NCBI GenBank assembly: GCA_932521035.1
Contig: OW051492.1
Location: forward strand, 8,432,001-8,496,000
Length of the DNA stretch: 64,000 bases
Source: Oscheius dolichura
Taxonomy: Eukaryota > Nematoda > Chromadorea > Rhabditida > Rhabditidae
Reading direction: 5' to 3'
The notes below the pieces were generated by a model, which had not been told where the DNA came from, made no database searches, and saw nothing but the letters and a program-made list of their open reading frames with translations. Shown in pieces: positions 1 through 10,785 of the stretch. The translations under genes were made by a program, and so were the position numbers. Numbering within the stretch: position 1 is the stretch's first letter; each line of letters starts with the position of its first letter.

Positions 1-95
1 TCCGCCTCGCCGTCGGCCAGGAGCTGCGTGGCTATGTGCGCATTCTTCCCGAGTCGCCGGAGCTGGCCCACCGCTTCGATTCTATCTTTATCCTT
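1..95 (-). CDS. Partial exon running off the left edge
   Basis: On the minus strand a good acceptor (acatttag) precedes an open stretch of about 31 codons that starts KDKDRIEAVGQLRR and stays open to the window edge. It is GC-rich (about 60%), unlike the AT-rich DNA just upstream. The helical, leucine-spaced pattern would fit an armadillo/HEAT-type or coiled region, but I do not recognise the family. No upstream exon could be joined to it with confidence, because the next 400 bases are a transposon-like element. It could be the next exon of the BTB gene at 556-786 (both junctions are phase 0), but the composition argues against this. Confidence 0.25.
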
Positions 96-117
96 CTAAA
101 TGTTCATATAAAACATA

Positions 118-531
118 GGTACGTTGATGATAGCCCGACCACACCTATATTTGGTCAAAAATGGTTCGATTAGCTTAATCCTATTTTTACAATTTCTGTC
201 ATTTGCATATTAATTACGGGGTTGTTCATATGAATGTTTATTCTAATTAATATCACATTTTCACGTCTGGAGGCCAAAAGTTTGAAATAGCAGCTACCGC
301 AGCTTGAAATGGATCACAATCATTATGTTTCATCAACCTCCAGATAAATTCAGTCAAATAACTTACCAAAAGGTGGCGCGCTGTACCTCTATGGTTCTTA
401 TTCCTCCACTTTGCGGGGCCCCCCGAAATGAAAAAAAATATGTAAAAATAGGCTTAATTAAGTAGTTAATCGTATTAGACCACTTTAGACCAAATATAGG
501 TGTGGTCGGGCTATCATCATTGTACCAAAAA
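118..531. mobile_element. MITE-like element with terminal inverted repeats
   Basis: The two ends are inverted copies. Each begins GGTAC, then after two or three variable bases has TGATGATAGCCCGACCACAC, continues into TATATTTGGTC, and similarity persists more loosely for about 80 bases toward the centre. No transposase reading frame lies between them, so this looks like a non-autonomous DNA element of about 410 bp. It sits directly downstream of a BTB exon, probably in an intron or replacing the rest of that gene. Confidence 0.6.
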
Positions 532-555
532 ATAATTGTAAAGCAGATGAAAAAC

Positions 556-786
556 CTCTTTGAAGCCGCCGTAGAACAAAGCGTGGAAATAAGTAGAACG
601 ACCACCGAGTATCTGCAAATCAAAATAAAGAAAAATTCCAAAAATGCAAACCATTTTGTGTACATGAAATTCGTGTCCTTCGACTATAAGAACAACATCA
701 GAACATTGAGGAATACCATAATGAATAATTGTTAATGTTTTTTCATTTGTTGAATCTGCCTGTATTTCCTTAGAATTTTCTGCCAT
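556..786 (-). CDS. BTB/POZ-domain gene fragment (two exons)
   Basis: Exon 1 (652-786) starts at an ATG encoding MAENSKEIQ and reads into CSDVVLIVEGHEFHVHKM. A 39-base intron (613-651) joins in phase 0 to exon 2 (556-612), ILGGRSTYFHALFYGGFKE. Together they give the first half of a BTB/POZ fold: the D-V-x-L-x-V strand, the H-K motif, then S-x-x-F-x-x-x-F-x-G. BTB proteins in nematodes are mostly CUL3 adaptors or MATH-BTB proteins. The next donor leads straight into a MITE-like element and no second half of the domain is found downstream. This is either a gene with a disrupted end or a remnant; I cannot tell which from sequence alone. Confidence 0.55.
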
Positions 787-848
787 TATTCCTGAAAAAA
801 TAGCGAAATGATATATGACATGGACACGAGACAAATAAAGAAAGTAGG

Positions 849-914
849 TATCCGCATATGAGAAAGATTTCTTATATTTGTATTAGCGGATTTCATCTTT
901 CTCATATGCGGATA
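849..914. repeat. Perfect 20-bp inverted repeat (hairpin)
   Basis: TATCCGCATATGAGAAAGAT at 849-868 is repeated as its exact reverse complement at 895-914, with a 26-base loop. It could be a small foldback element or the remains of one. It lies between the two BTB remnants and touches a TA microsatellite. Confidence 0.7.
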
Positions 915-992
915 TATATATATATACCAATATATTTATTGGATAACAAAATTGAACAAATAAAGCGATGCTATATATATATATATATATAT
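913..992. repeat. TA microsatellites
   Basis: Two AT dinucleotide runs, about 913-926 and 971-992, separated by non-repetitive sequence. Confidence 0.8.
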
Positions 993-993
993 C

Positions 994-1322
994 CTATCTC
1001 AACAAATGTGATAGCTTTGCAAAAGCCTTGAAGCTATCGCTTTCGTATATCTCTATTTCTTCAACAAGTGCAAGCTATTCCTTGATAAAGTTGGTATCAT
1101 ATTCTTTCTAAAAATATATTTAATAGAAAATGTATAAGCTTACAGATGATAAGAAATCAATGTTCAGGCCACTGACTAAATCGAACATATGTAGAGTGAC
1201 ACATACGAAGCAGCTTGCAGTAGTGCAGGTATAACATCCCAACAACCTTACAAAATATTTTGCGAAATCCACTTTTATGTTGAAACGATCAGCTAATTGC
1301 AACACTTCACTACTGGCTTTCC
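994..1322 (-). pseudogene. Second BTB-like remnant (C-terminal half)
   Basis: After an acceptor at about 1323 the minus strand reads DFWKASSEVLQLADRFNIK and ends at a donor (1252/1251). S-E-V-L-x-L-A-D-R-F is typical of the end of a BTB domain, where it passes into the following helices. Further along the strand an open stretch reads LALVEEIEIYESDSF and stops at TAG (994-996), plausible as a protein end. No N-terminal half was found upstream. The N-terminal half at 556-786 lies downstream, so this is not a simple intact gene. I call it a remnant; an intact gene with exons I failed to see is the alternative. Confidence 0.3.
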
Positions 1323-1668
1323 AAAAATCTATGAAATGATAGATTTCGAAAAAGAAAAGGACGGAGGAGGAGGCCACAAGCGCCGGCAGAGACACTCGGT
1401 TCCACTTCAAATACCCTCCTTACACGCGATCTTTGGCCATTATTTAGTCACTCTGTATTTTAAAGGTCAGTAAACGTCAGATGCCCTGTGGGCAATTTGA
1501 AACGACCTCGTAGCCTGCGAGTCGTAAGAGAGGAGTGCAAATTACAGTCAAGGGGACTGGCCCAAAGGGAAGAGTTGTTCTCTGGTCAAGATGACCCTTC
1601 CCCGTATTCCTGTTCCAAAAATTATTGTAAAAAAAATGCAAAAGAATGGTTTATTTGGGTGCTCTGGA

Positions 1669-2645
1669 TTAATATCCAGGAGCAGTGCGAGGTGGAGGAC
1701 AGTGGTCGCAGCTTCCCTTGGCGCCATCCTTCCCCGGCTCTCCATCGGCTCCATTCTCCCCATCCTTTCCAGGCTCTCCTATAAAATATACTGTACCGTC
1801 TTCTTAATTATTCCCTACCATCCTCTCCTGGTTCTCCGGAAGGTCCAACAGGTCCGGCATGTCCTGGATGACCAGCGCGACCGGGATTTCCTGACCTAGA
1901 AATCGTCGTATTCCTCTTTTGTCCAAAAATACTCACTGCCCCGGAGGTCCAACTTCTCCAGGCGCTCCTGGCTCTCCAGGAGGAGATGGCAGAGTGCGAA
2001 CTGGACCGGGGGCTCCAGGCTGTCCGGGGGATCCATCAGGGCCGGGAGGACCATGAGGGCCGGGGGGTCCGGCGGCTCCGGGAATGCCAGGTCGTCCAAC
2101 GGGTCCTCCCTCGCCTAAAAGTGGTATGTAATTGCATAGAATTGATTCAAATTACCGGCTTCTCCATCGTGTCCAGGTGCTCCTTTGGGTCCGGGAGGCC
2201 CAGGAGGTCCGGGAGGTGATGGCTCGCATTCGAAGCAGAAGTCGTCGGCCTTGAGTTGAGCGTCTTGGTCAGCATCTTTTCCGGGTGATCCTGGATTTCC
2301 TGGGTGTCCGTCGGATCCGGGCTCTCCGTCCTGTCCCGGGGCTCCCACCGGCCCAGCCTTTCCAACTCCACAAGAGCAACACTGGTGGGAGGCGGCCCTC
2401 TTCTCGCGGTTGGCAATGACCGCGGCCTGGCGGACAGCGGCCAGCTTGTTGTACTCCGAGCGGAGTCCCTCGTTCCTCACTCGGCAGAAGGTCAGGTCAT
2501 CTTGAAGCTCCGACTGGACATTTTGCATGTACATGCAGAGCATCGGGATGGCGATGACGGCGATCAGAGTGGAGACGGTGGCCACGAAGACCGAGAGGAA
2601 GGCGAATCTCGTCGTCGAGGGGGAGGCCTCGCACTTTTCGGCCAT
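1669..2645 (-). CDS. Nematode cuticle collagen
   Basis: Four exons (2156-2645, 1937-2114, 1819-1895, 1669-1778) join in frame to 284 residues. The product is a structural collagen secreted by the hypodermis into the cuticle. An N-terminal anchor (about residues 14-40) is followed by a region with the furin-like site REKR (residues 80-83). Next come a cysteine cluster (HQCCSCG), short Gly-X-Y blocks interrupted by a non-collagenous stretch with two cysteines (CFECE), a long Gly-X-Y block, and a C-terminal tail with CDHC ending at TAA. This is the standard layout of nematode cuticle collagens, which trimerise and cross-link through the cysteines that flank the Gly-X-Y blocks. The ATG at 2645 is the first one before the conserved N-terminal domain and lies about 100 bases from a TATA box. 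Length and layout are normal. Which C. elegans col gene it matches cannot be said. Confidence 0.95.
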
Positions 2646-2744
2646 TGCTAAAAAGGAGAGGGGAGATAAGAGGCCGGGGAGGAGAGGAGAACGAACCAAT
2701 GAACGGCGATGGACGGTTGGTTCTCTCGACAGACGGGGGAGAAT

Positions 2745-2752
2745 CTTTTATA
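2745..2752 (-). promoter_or_regulatory. TATA box of the collagen gene
   Basis: TATAAAAG on the minus strand, about 100 bases upstream of the collagen start codon, in a GC-rich setting where it stands out. Confidence 0.5.
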
Positions 2753-3040
2753 GGAGGGTGGACTCGATAGCCCGAGAGCCAAAAAAGAGCGCGGGGACAG
2801 GTACAAACGGAGTGGGAGCGGGATTGGGACACGGCTTGGTGGGCCTTTTTATCTCGAGGAGAAGGGTGGCGATTAATTTAGCTGACAACTTCCGTAGAAG
2901 CGGCTCTCTCTGATCACTTTCAGGCTATTTTGATACCCCGGCATTCAGGGTCTCTCCCCCTTTCTATAGTCAAACAAGAGCCAGAGATCATTTTTATATT
3001 GAAATTATGCAAATATCAACAATTGTCCATACAAAAACTA

Positions 3041-5904
3041 TCACATTTTCTCAAAAAAGGTATTCTTACAGTCAACAGATAACCCGTCTTCTGATTTGAC
3101 CGTCTTCTTCTCGATTGCCGCATCCTCCACCCGGTCCAGATCACAGAATAGGAGACGACAAGTCCCCTGGGCTAGAAAATCTGAAAAGCAGATCAAATTT
3201 CTTTAGAAAATAGACAAACCATTGATTTTATTGAGGAATTCTGGTAAGGTTTTGGGTCGGACGAGGAGAAAATAGAAGATGAGACCGCTGAAGACGAAGA
3301 CAACGCCGATCAACGTGATCTAAAGGATTTTTAATGGATTTTTGGTCGATTTTCAGGAATATACGAGAAAATAGACTTTGGAATTGACTGCGTAGAGGAG
3401 ATTTGATACTCAGTCAAAGCTGAGAGGCTCCAGAAGGGCTAGAACCCTCGGAGGCTCTGTCTTCCCAGTGTCTCGGCACCCATACCACCTCGGCAGGAGA
3501 TTTTCCTTTTACTCGAAGGTGTCAATTCTTATTAGGTCCAGTTGCCGAGATTCTACGGGTGCGGGGACGAGAACTTCCCTCCGGACTCTTTTCCGGTCCC
3601 TTACCTCCGGTGTTTGTATAAAGGGAAGAATAACCAAAGCGACACTTGTAAACCAGAAGAAGATGATCAGGACAAGCGGTACCCGGATGACTCCTGGAAT
3701 GTTCCCAGCGAGTTTATAGAGAAAGAGGATAACTTACCCTCAGCCACAGGGATCTTCTTGTATCTGATCCAGAGAAGAGCCGTCAAGGTGGCTGTCCGCT
3801 GCCCCCAGATGACAAAAGTCACGTAGTTGATCAGGGCGTTGACATCCACAAAGCAGACAACAATTGCACAGATTAGCTGGAAAAAAATGAAGTTGACCTC
3901 GAAATACGAGAGGCGAATTCCTTTGACTCTGCACCCGTAAAATCTCGGCAGTTGTGAGATCTGAAAAAGTCAGCACGCTGAATAAAAACGAATCTCTTGC
4001 CGAGATTCTATGGGTGCGGGCGCGCGGCCACGCGGCCACCTTAAAGGGGAGAAAGCTCTCCAGCTGTCTTCCTGGTGGGACAGAAACAAATGTTAGTCGT
4101 TTTTATGGTGCGTTTCAGGTTTCTAAAGAAGAAAACGGTCACCTGTCCCAGTAGAGACGCTCTCGGACTATTGTTCTTGACATTCAAGGCGCTGAGGAAC
4201 TTCGGCAGGTGGCCTCTCCTCGCAGCGGCGTGCATGAACCTAAATCCTGATCTTCTCCATCTTTTGTCAATTTTCTCACCTGGATCCACAAAATATGTTA
4301 CTATTCAATGTTCCGATTAATAAAATAGCAATCATAAAGGGTATTGCGTAGGAGAAATCACCCAAGGCGACTTGGGCAAAGTCCTAAAGGGAAGGGTGGC
4401 CGGGAGAAGGACAGACTTACGGCAGCCACGGCGGTACTGTTTTTAATTTCGTCGGGGGAGAGGACGACGAAATAGGAGAAGTTGATGAGGACATAGATGA
4501 CGGTGACGATGGTTATTCCACTCATCAGGGAGAGGGGCATCGTCCTGGAGGGAAAGAAGGGATTACGGTAATAATATGGTAATAGATTCGAACCTCCTGG
4601 CATTTTTGACTTCTGGAGTACCGTAATTCAATACATCCCAACCGGCGTAGCTCCAAAGCCCGCCGTAGAACGCCAATGCCAGCGGCCCTGGGTGGAGATT
4701 ACTGTCTTTGAAGGGCTGGGCCAGGTTTTGGGTCCAACCTGGCAATTATATTCTTTTTATCTCGAACAGAAAATGGACAGACCTTTAAAAATGAGATAAT
4801 AGAAGCCGGTAACGATGATAATTGCCACGATGAGAATCTTAGCCAGGGTGGCCACGACCTGGAATCGTCCGGCTACCCGGCTGATCGAATAGAAATTAAT
4901 GGCCGTGAGGAGAACTGAAACTACCGCTTTTGAATATTTTAAAGGTCTAAAATTGAGAAAAATGGAGGGAAAGGACTCACAGAGAAGGATAAATCCCAAT
5001 CCTTTAGCGACTACGGTATCCCAGGGTGACTCCAGCTGGAATAGCGGCTGGCATCCGGATACTGTAGACAGATTATGGTAGGAAAAATGGAAGAAAGGGT
5101 ACCAATATATTGCCCGAAGGTTTGAGCTTGAACAGCTCCCGATGCCGGGTAGGACATAATGGCACTGACCCACATAAAGCCGAAGGCTACGGCATCCCAG
5201 CCGACGTATACTGTATAGGCGAAGTCGCAGCCGGGCTCGGGGATGGCGGTGGCCAGCTCGATGTAGACTATGGCACCTGGAGGAGGGAGGATGGGGAGGA
5301 GAGGGGGCAGGCTTGCCTATGATGGAGGACAGGCCACAGACGAGCCAGATGACGAGGGGCAGGCCGATGGAATTCGTATTTTGGAGGATAGAAGTAGGGG
5401 TTATGAAGATGCCCGAGCCGACTATGTTTCCTGAAAGAGGGAGGACGGTAATTGATTAGATTACGTGTTCAATAAAGCTTCCAAGCAGCCGTCGTCTTAA
5501 ATATAAGGGTCTGAGGAAGGCATTCATGAACCATGTAGCAGTAGCTCGTAGGCTTGGCAGGGTGGAGGGGCAGACCCGACCCGTCTGTCGGTAAATACAG
5601 TCCCGCGCCCCCTACGACCTTCAGGAAAAGTTGAAAGGCTCTTGGTTTTATGAAAACTGCCGTGAGCCATCGGGGAACTACTGTGCCCGGTCTCAAGCTG
5701 GACAAGAGGACGCGGCAGACGGTACTCGGCCGCCTCCCATCCGCCATACCCGATTCCACAAGTTGGGGAAAGGGCCTTTAGATTCGTTCTGCTCCATAGA
5801 AACCCGAATTTCATGAAAGAAATAAACGAACCGATGACATAGGAAGTACAGCTGAGGTAGCCCATCTGATTGGTCTTCTTCTTTGCCTCATTTTCATTGT
5901 CCAT
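3041..5904 (-). CDS. SLC7/LAT-type amino-acid transporter (light chain)
   Basis: Thirteen exons (5832-5904, 5317-5430, 5103-5276, 4981-5061, 4783-4914, 4594-4738, 4421-4544, 4280-4383, 4143-4239, 3738-3876, 3605-3693, 3220-3319, 3041-3180) join without a frame break to 503 residues, the usual size for a 12-helix APC-superfamily amino-acid exchanger. The signature GSGIF with the preceding NIV is present in helix 1. So are the helix-6 stretch ALAFYGGLWSYAGWD, the RTMPLSLMSGI motif after it, and the helix-8 end NSNIFCGSR followed by a His/Arg/Gly-rich loop. Family members are plasma-membrane exchangers of neutral or cationic amino acids, like the C. elegans aat genes. The cysteine that ties LAT-type chains to the 4F2 heavy chain is not at its usual place: the loop reads SGCQPLFQLE. 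It may therefore work alone. Intron 2 appears to use a GC donor. Two introns carry short repeat elements. Confidence 0.92.
3466..3564. repeat. Dispersed short repeat in a transporter intron
   Basis: Contains the motif GCCGAGATTCTACGGGTGCG at 3544-3563, with a looser inverted copy near 3466-3496. It lies in the second-to-last intron of the transporter gene. The same motif recurs at 3931-4019 and 46703-46727. Confidence 0.5.
3931..4019. repeat. Small inverted-repeat element in a transporter intron
   Basis: A left arm at 3931-3951 (GCACCCGTAAAATCTCGGCA) and a right arm at 3997-4019 (GCCGAGATTCTATGGGTGCG) are inverted near-copies. Together they bound an element of about 90 bp. It has no coding capacity and matches the repeat in the next intron, so it is probably a very short MITE. 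Confidence 0.55.
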
Positions 5905-8413
5905 CAAAGAGAAGACGCTTCTAGTTGGGAGGAAGAGTATCCAAGAAGAGATATTATCCTAAAAGTGAGATAAAAAGTGCCATATGCCTACTGAAAGTTA
6001 TACAGGAAAGCTAAAAATGGGATAATTCTAGGAGGAGGAGAGGACGGGCCAGGTCATGACGCCATCGTGATAATGTTCTTCGCCGTACCCCACTCATAAT
6101 GAACTGCCTGTATTCTTCCCACAGTCAGCGCAGAGTCAGCGCTATATAAGCCACGTTCAACACTTGTCAGATGGCTGAGTGGACAGATCAGATATATTCC
6201 AAAAACAATTGATAGACCGAGGAGAGGAGTCTTTCGGGACAACCTATGGCGGATGTTTTCTTTCAGTTTGGGATCAGGGGACTCGAAATTTACACTTATA
6301 AAGGGATTTATATACAGCAGAGGTCAAAAAGTTTACTAAAGTAGGTGTATTTCGGCTCCAGCTGCCCAAACCAGATGCACGAACCGCGGGCTCCGCATCA
6401 CAATGAACGGTACCTTTGTTGGAGTCACAATGCAGACGGGTTCCCCTTTTCAACTCCCTTTTGGCACTTTTATATATTACATTTTGCCGTGTTTAAACGA
6501 TTTAAACCTTAAAGGTTTCAAAATTAGGACTGGTTTTCCCATTGAAATGGACTCTGCCCGCCCCGAGATGGGCAGGTCTCCCTGTTCCCCATGGAGGATG
6601 GCTGGAGGGCGGCTATTGAGGGAGTCTAGTAAAAGGAACACGGTAATATTTTCAGTCATTATTTTCATTCTTTCTCAAAAGGACAGCGATAAAAATCGCC
6701 AAAAAATAGGGAACAAAAATGGGAGGAGAGCAGCGGAAGCACGAAAAGGGGAGGCAGCAGCTTATCATAATCTTTTGCGATATGGCTGAGGCAACACAAT
6801 TCGTATTACATCAGAAAACGGGTTCATTCTGGATGAAATTCGCACTCTTCCCACTTCGGCAGGTCAGGTTTCATCAGGCATAGTTATATATACAGTACCG
6901 TAGGTAAGGTCGCCTTTTGTTCTTTGGGCACGGTGACCTAGGGAGACGGCAGACTGCAGTGACCAGCCGCCTCTCACTCGTACGATCCCGGTAGGCAGAA
7001 ATTATGAAGATTTGATAGCTTTATATAGCAGAACTGTCTTCTGGCGAGATACGGGAGAAGGAATTTTTGGCGAATCCAGCTGAATTCCTTGGAGGACACT
7101 CTGATAACCGTTAGAGGTGGCCAGTTGGAGACGGAGCGAGCCACCGGGCCTCGAGGGGAATTAATAGTTTTTTCGACGAATTCTCTGTGTTACCTGAATA
7201 TTTAAATCGAAAAGAATGTACTGTATATAGACAGAGATGTGAAAATATGGGAAGAATCATCTCCGGTCCTGGGCAGGGCCGGCTCGCTGGCTCTCCTCGC
7301 TCTTTCCAGGAGCTTTCGCCTTCCTTTCATCCATTTCTTTAAAAATCAACTTTCACAATCTCTCTACCTCTTTTGGAATAGTGGAACCACCCTATCGACC
7401 CCGTGTGGATCCTGTCTCGTCCTAAAATGCCGTCAGAGATTCGTCTCCAGGGAGGAAAAGGACCAAATCTTGTCTGCCCGCGATATTCGGTCCCCTTCCC
7501 CGATCTTTTCGCGATACTTTCTAATATTTTGATCTAATCTATTCTTCTTTCAGAACTTCATAATGCGCTTTGGGTCCCATCTGGATCCTTTCTCATCCTA
7601 AAATATCATCCTCCCCCCAGCCATAGGTTCCCGCCGGCCAGCCTTTTCGGCTCAATTCCAAGAGGAGCCGTTCCAGCCCCATTTTTCAAGAACTTATATT
7701 ATTATTTTTTATGTATAAAAATATACACAGACTCTGTATAATTATGACCAGAAATTGTCTGAGCACACACAGGGTTGGGGGAAATGGACGGCGGGTCTAG
7801 TACCAGTAGCGAGGGGAGAGCTATCACACTGAACTATCACATATCGGACGGGGGGCTGGAATATTTCGACCAGTGACAAGATAACCGTAGAAGGGTCCCA
7901 ACTAGAAAAGAACTATATAAATGGAATGGGGGGTAACAGAAACAAGGGGGGGAGGATCAATAGGGATGGCAAGGAGGACGACAGCCTAGGAGAGGGCGTC
8001 ACACAACCGGGAGAGGAGCGACGGCTCGACGGTGGAAAGATCGACATCGAAAGCGAGGGACGGCTTCGAGGGGAGCAGATTGGTACCGGGCAGGGACAGC
8101 AGCAACGAGGCCACCCTGAAATGGAGACGGTTATATATGGGGACGAGAAGAGGGGAGGATGGCCTCCCGGGAGGATACAGTTTGAACCGGAAAGGCAGTT
8201 CCAGAGAGGAATTTTTATATTTAACCACAGCAGCACAAGGGCCTTTCTGAAGTCTACCAGGAGTCAAATGACCCAACAGAGCTTTCTGGGGGAAAAAAAC
8301 ATATGATGAATTTGTAGAATTTCAGAACCCTTATTCCCTGGAATGTACAATGCCGGCAGTAGAGGGCTCCTCTCCATGGCAACCCCCCTTCCCCGGACTG
8401 AGAGCAGTATAAC
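5905..8413. other. Gene-free stretch
   Basis: No supported exon on either strand. It holds a purine-rich stretch (about 7925-8180) and a loose direct repeat of about 38 bases (near 7392-7430 and 7571-7608, sharing TGGATCCT and CCTAAAAT). The upstream control region of the transporter should lie at its left end. The right end may hold the 3' UTR, or undetected last exons, of the YEATS gene. Confidence 0.5.
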
Positions 8414-10785
8414 TCACCGAAAGACTTGTTCCTCGTCGGTTAGAGCAGCTATTCTTCGTTGTATTTCAGTCAACGACAGATGGTGGCCGCCGCCCTGGAG
8501 GGAGAGAGGCGTCCTCGGGGTAATTGAACCGTAGCTCGTGCTCGGCGAGCTCAAATCCTGAACAGCGGGTAATATTCTCTTGTTTTGGGTATTACTCACC
8601 GATTCGGAGAAGGGCTTCCTCTCTTCGGATGTTGTTTTGCTCGGGGCATGTTTAATAATCATCGGTTTTTGTGGAGGAAGACTATACGGGTGGGCAGAAG
8701 GCCGCATAGAGGGCGAGGAATTTGGTGGGCTCTCTTTTTTAATCGAGGGGCTCTCCTTCTTTATAAAATTCGAAGGACTTTCTTTTTTCATAAAATTCGA
8801 TGGGCTGTCCTTTCTCGTAAAATTTGATGGACTCTTTTTGTTCATTAAATTTGAGGGACTTTCTTTTAGGAAATTGGACGGACTGTTTGTTTTCACCATT
8901 GCGGATGGACTTTCTTTTTTTAGAAAATTGGATGGACTATCCTTTTTCATCATCGCTGATGGACTTTCTTTTTTTATTTTCTCCTGAAAATTGAAAATTT
9001 CAATGCTAACATCAATGAAACATACCACAATAGGCGATTTCGGCTTTTCTGGTTTCCGTTTGTCCTTTTCTTTCTCCTTTATCCGTTCTTTTTCTCGTTC
9101 TTTCTCCTTTTCTTTTTCTTCTTGCCGTTTTTTTTCCTTTTCTCGTCGTTCCCTCTCAGCTCGGTGTTTTTCTCGGTCCTTTTCTCGTTTTCTTTCCCTC
9201 TCCTTATCCCGTTCTCTTCTTTCCTTCTCCTGTAGCCGTAATTCGCGTGTAAAGCGATCTTCCTCTCTTCTATCATCTAGCGGCTTGATAATTACTTCAC
9301 GAGGTGATCTGTAAAATAGAAAAATTAGATAAAAAGACGATAAAAATTGAGAACATCTTGTGTGAAAGCAAGTGATTGATATTTACGAGAAAAAAACTCA
9401 CTTCGCCACATCAACTTTTGTCATTTTCAGTGGTGGAAACAGTTGCTGTTGACAGCTGCTGCTGCTTGTGGCTTCTTCTGCTCCACTACTGCGCTTTCTT
9501 TTGGTTCCATATTTCTTTGCCATTTCAGTAAACGATGGTGGTGCGTCTTTCACCGCAAATGTTGCTTCTTCACTGGCATGTCCTTTCTTTGTCATTTGCA
9601 GTAGCATATCGTAACGATACTTGAATGCTTTTGCACCGGGGTAATTGAAATAGATCTCCAATTGAATGGGAAAAGAGCCGAAGCCGGTCTCAGTGACCTG
9701 AAAATAAAAAAATCGCTGAGGATAGACGGCACAAAGAGGATTGCTTGAGAGAAGCCGCTTTTTATTGCACTGATGTGGCTTTTTTGGCACGATCGATAGG
9801 AAAAGTATCTAGACAATCGCTCACAAAGTACTTCGAAGTTTTGGTTTATCACGGGCAAAGGAAGAGAAACTGCCTGGCAGATGGCAAAGATATCAGGTTC
9901 TGTTTCAGCTATCCGTCTTATCAATTTGTAAAAAAAATTTTTGGAACGTTATCAGAAGCTGGAACGAAATGATAACAAAAGGAGAAGTGCCGGCATTCAT
10001 GTGATACGCTCTCATAACAAGTTCTCCGTGGCGGACAATGCGCCGTTGTTGAATGGATAATCTCGCGAAAGTAAAATGCGCCGTTGTTGATTGGATAATC
10101 TCCCGAGAGTAATATGAACGGAAAAGATTTGAAAAGGGAGAATATTTTTCAATGGTTTTGAGGAAACTCACTTCAAATGGTGGGTCACGAACAATCCTTG
10201 TTGAATCCTTGTAAGATTCGTGTAAGTTGAACTTCACCTAAAAGACAATGGTGAATGATAAGATAACTAGGAAGAGCGAATCAATAGCAGTTTTCAAGGC
10301 AGCGTATGACAACCCCCGACGAGAAGAAGGATATGGGGGAAAAAGACGGCATTGTGGGGATCGTTAACACAGCTGTTTTGTGTGGGAATGAATAGCAGCA
10401 AATACGGGCGGCTTATAGCTCGAAATCCGGCATAAACAACTGCAGGTGCGAGAAATTGCGATGCAGGAGATTGATTATTCCCGTTATTGGGAAAGAGTGC
10501 ATTTTTGCCTAGGAGGTGAGAAATTCGATGTACTTATACGATCTAAAATGAAATAGGAGATGCCAACCTTGTTTATAAACATCCTATCCGTGAATTTCAG
10601 GGATGCAATGGGCCGAACGAAGCATGTCCAGCGATGAGTATGCCCTTCTTCATTGGGCTTATCAAACATTTCCGATTCATGGCCAATTTGAAGCTAGAAG
10701 AGGAAATTTTGTTCGATATCCTATCCAATTTTCCGTTTCTTTAACTTACCTTTACTAATGTCCGCTCTCGTCCACCCGCAGTCAT
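8414..10785 (-). CDS. YEATS-domain protein, AF9/ENL (MLLT3/MLLT1) type
   Basis: Seven exons (10750-10785, 10568-10693, 10172-10237, 9402-9697, 9026-9308, 8600-8983, 8414-8557) join to about 444 residues. Residues 1-110 form a YEATS domain, a reader of acylated histone H3. The landmarks are the H-T-H-x-W motif, F-x-L-H-E-S-Y, R-D-P-P-F-E-V and E-T-G-F-G-S-F. AF9/ENL proteins belong to the super elongation and DOT1L complexes. A highly charged Lys/Glu/Arg region follows, then about ten repeats of the type KKESPSNF. The end, LTEIQRRIAALTDEEQVF, resembles the first helix of the AF9/ENL C-terminal partner-binding domain, but the stop follows at once. Either the domain is truncated or more exons follow after the donor-like TTTCG/GTGAGT. 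A TTTTTTCAG acceptor 15 bases before the ATG suggests trans-splicing. Confidence 0.85.
10038..10113. repeat. Tandem repeat, two 38-bp units
   Basis: Two adjacent near-identical units starting ATGCGCCGTTGTTGA. They lie in the intron between exons 3 and 4 of the YEATS gene. Confidence 0.8.

Noticed and set aside
2304-2913. Plus-strand frames over the collagen gene
   Set aside because: Antisense to the first collagen exon and its promoter; the minus-strand model is complete and diagnostic.
8580-9314. Long plus-strand frames rich in Phe/Ser over the YEATS gene
   Set aside because: They are antisense shadows of the Lys/Glu/Ser-Pro repeats of the minus-strand gene, which has matching splice sites and a known domain.
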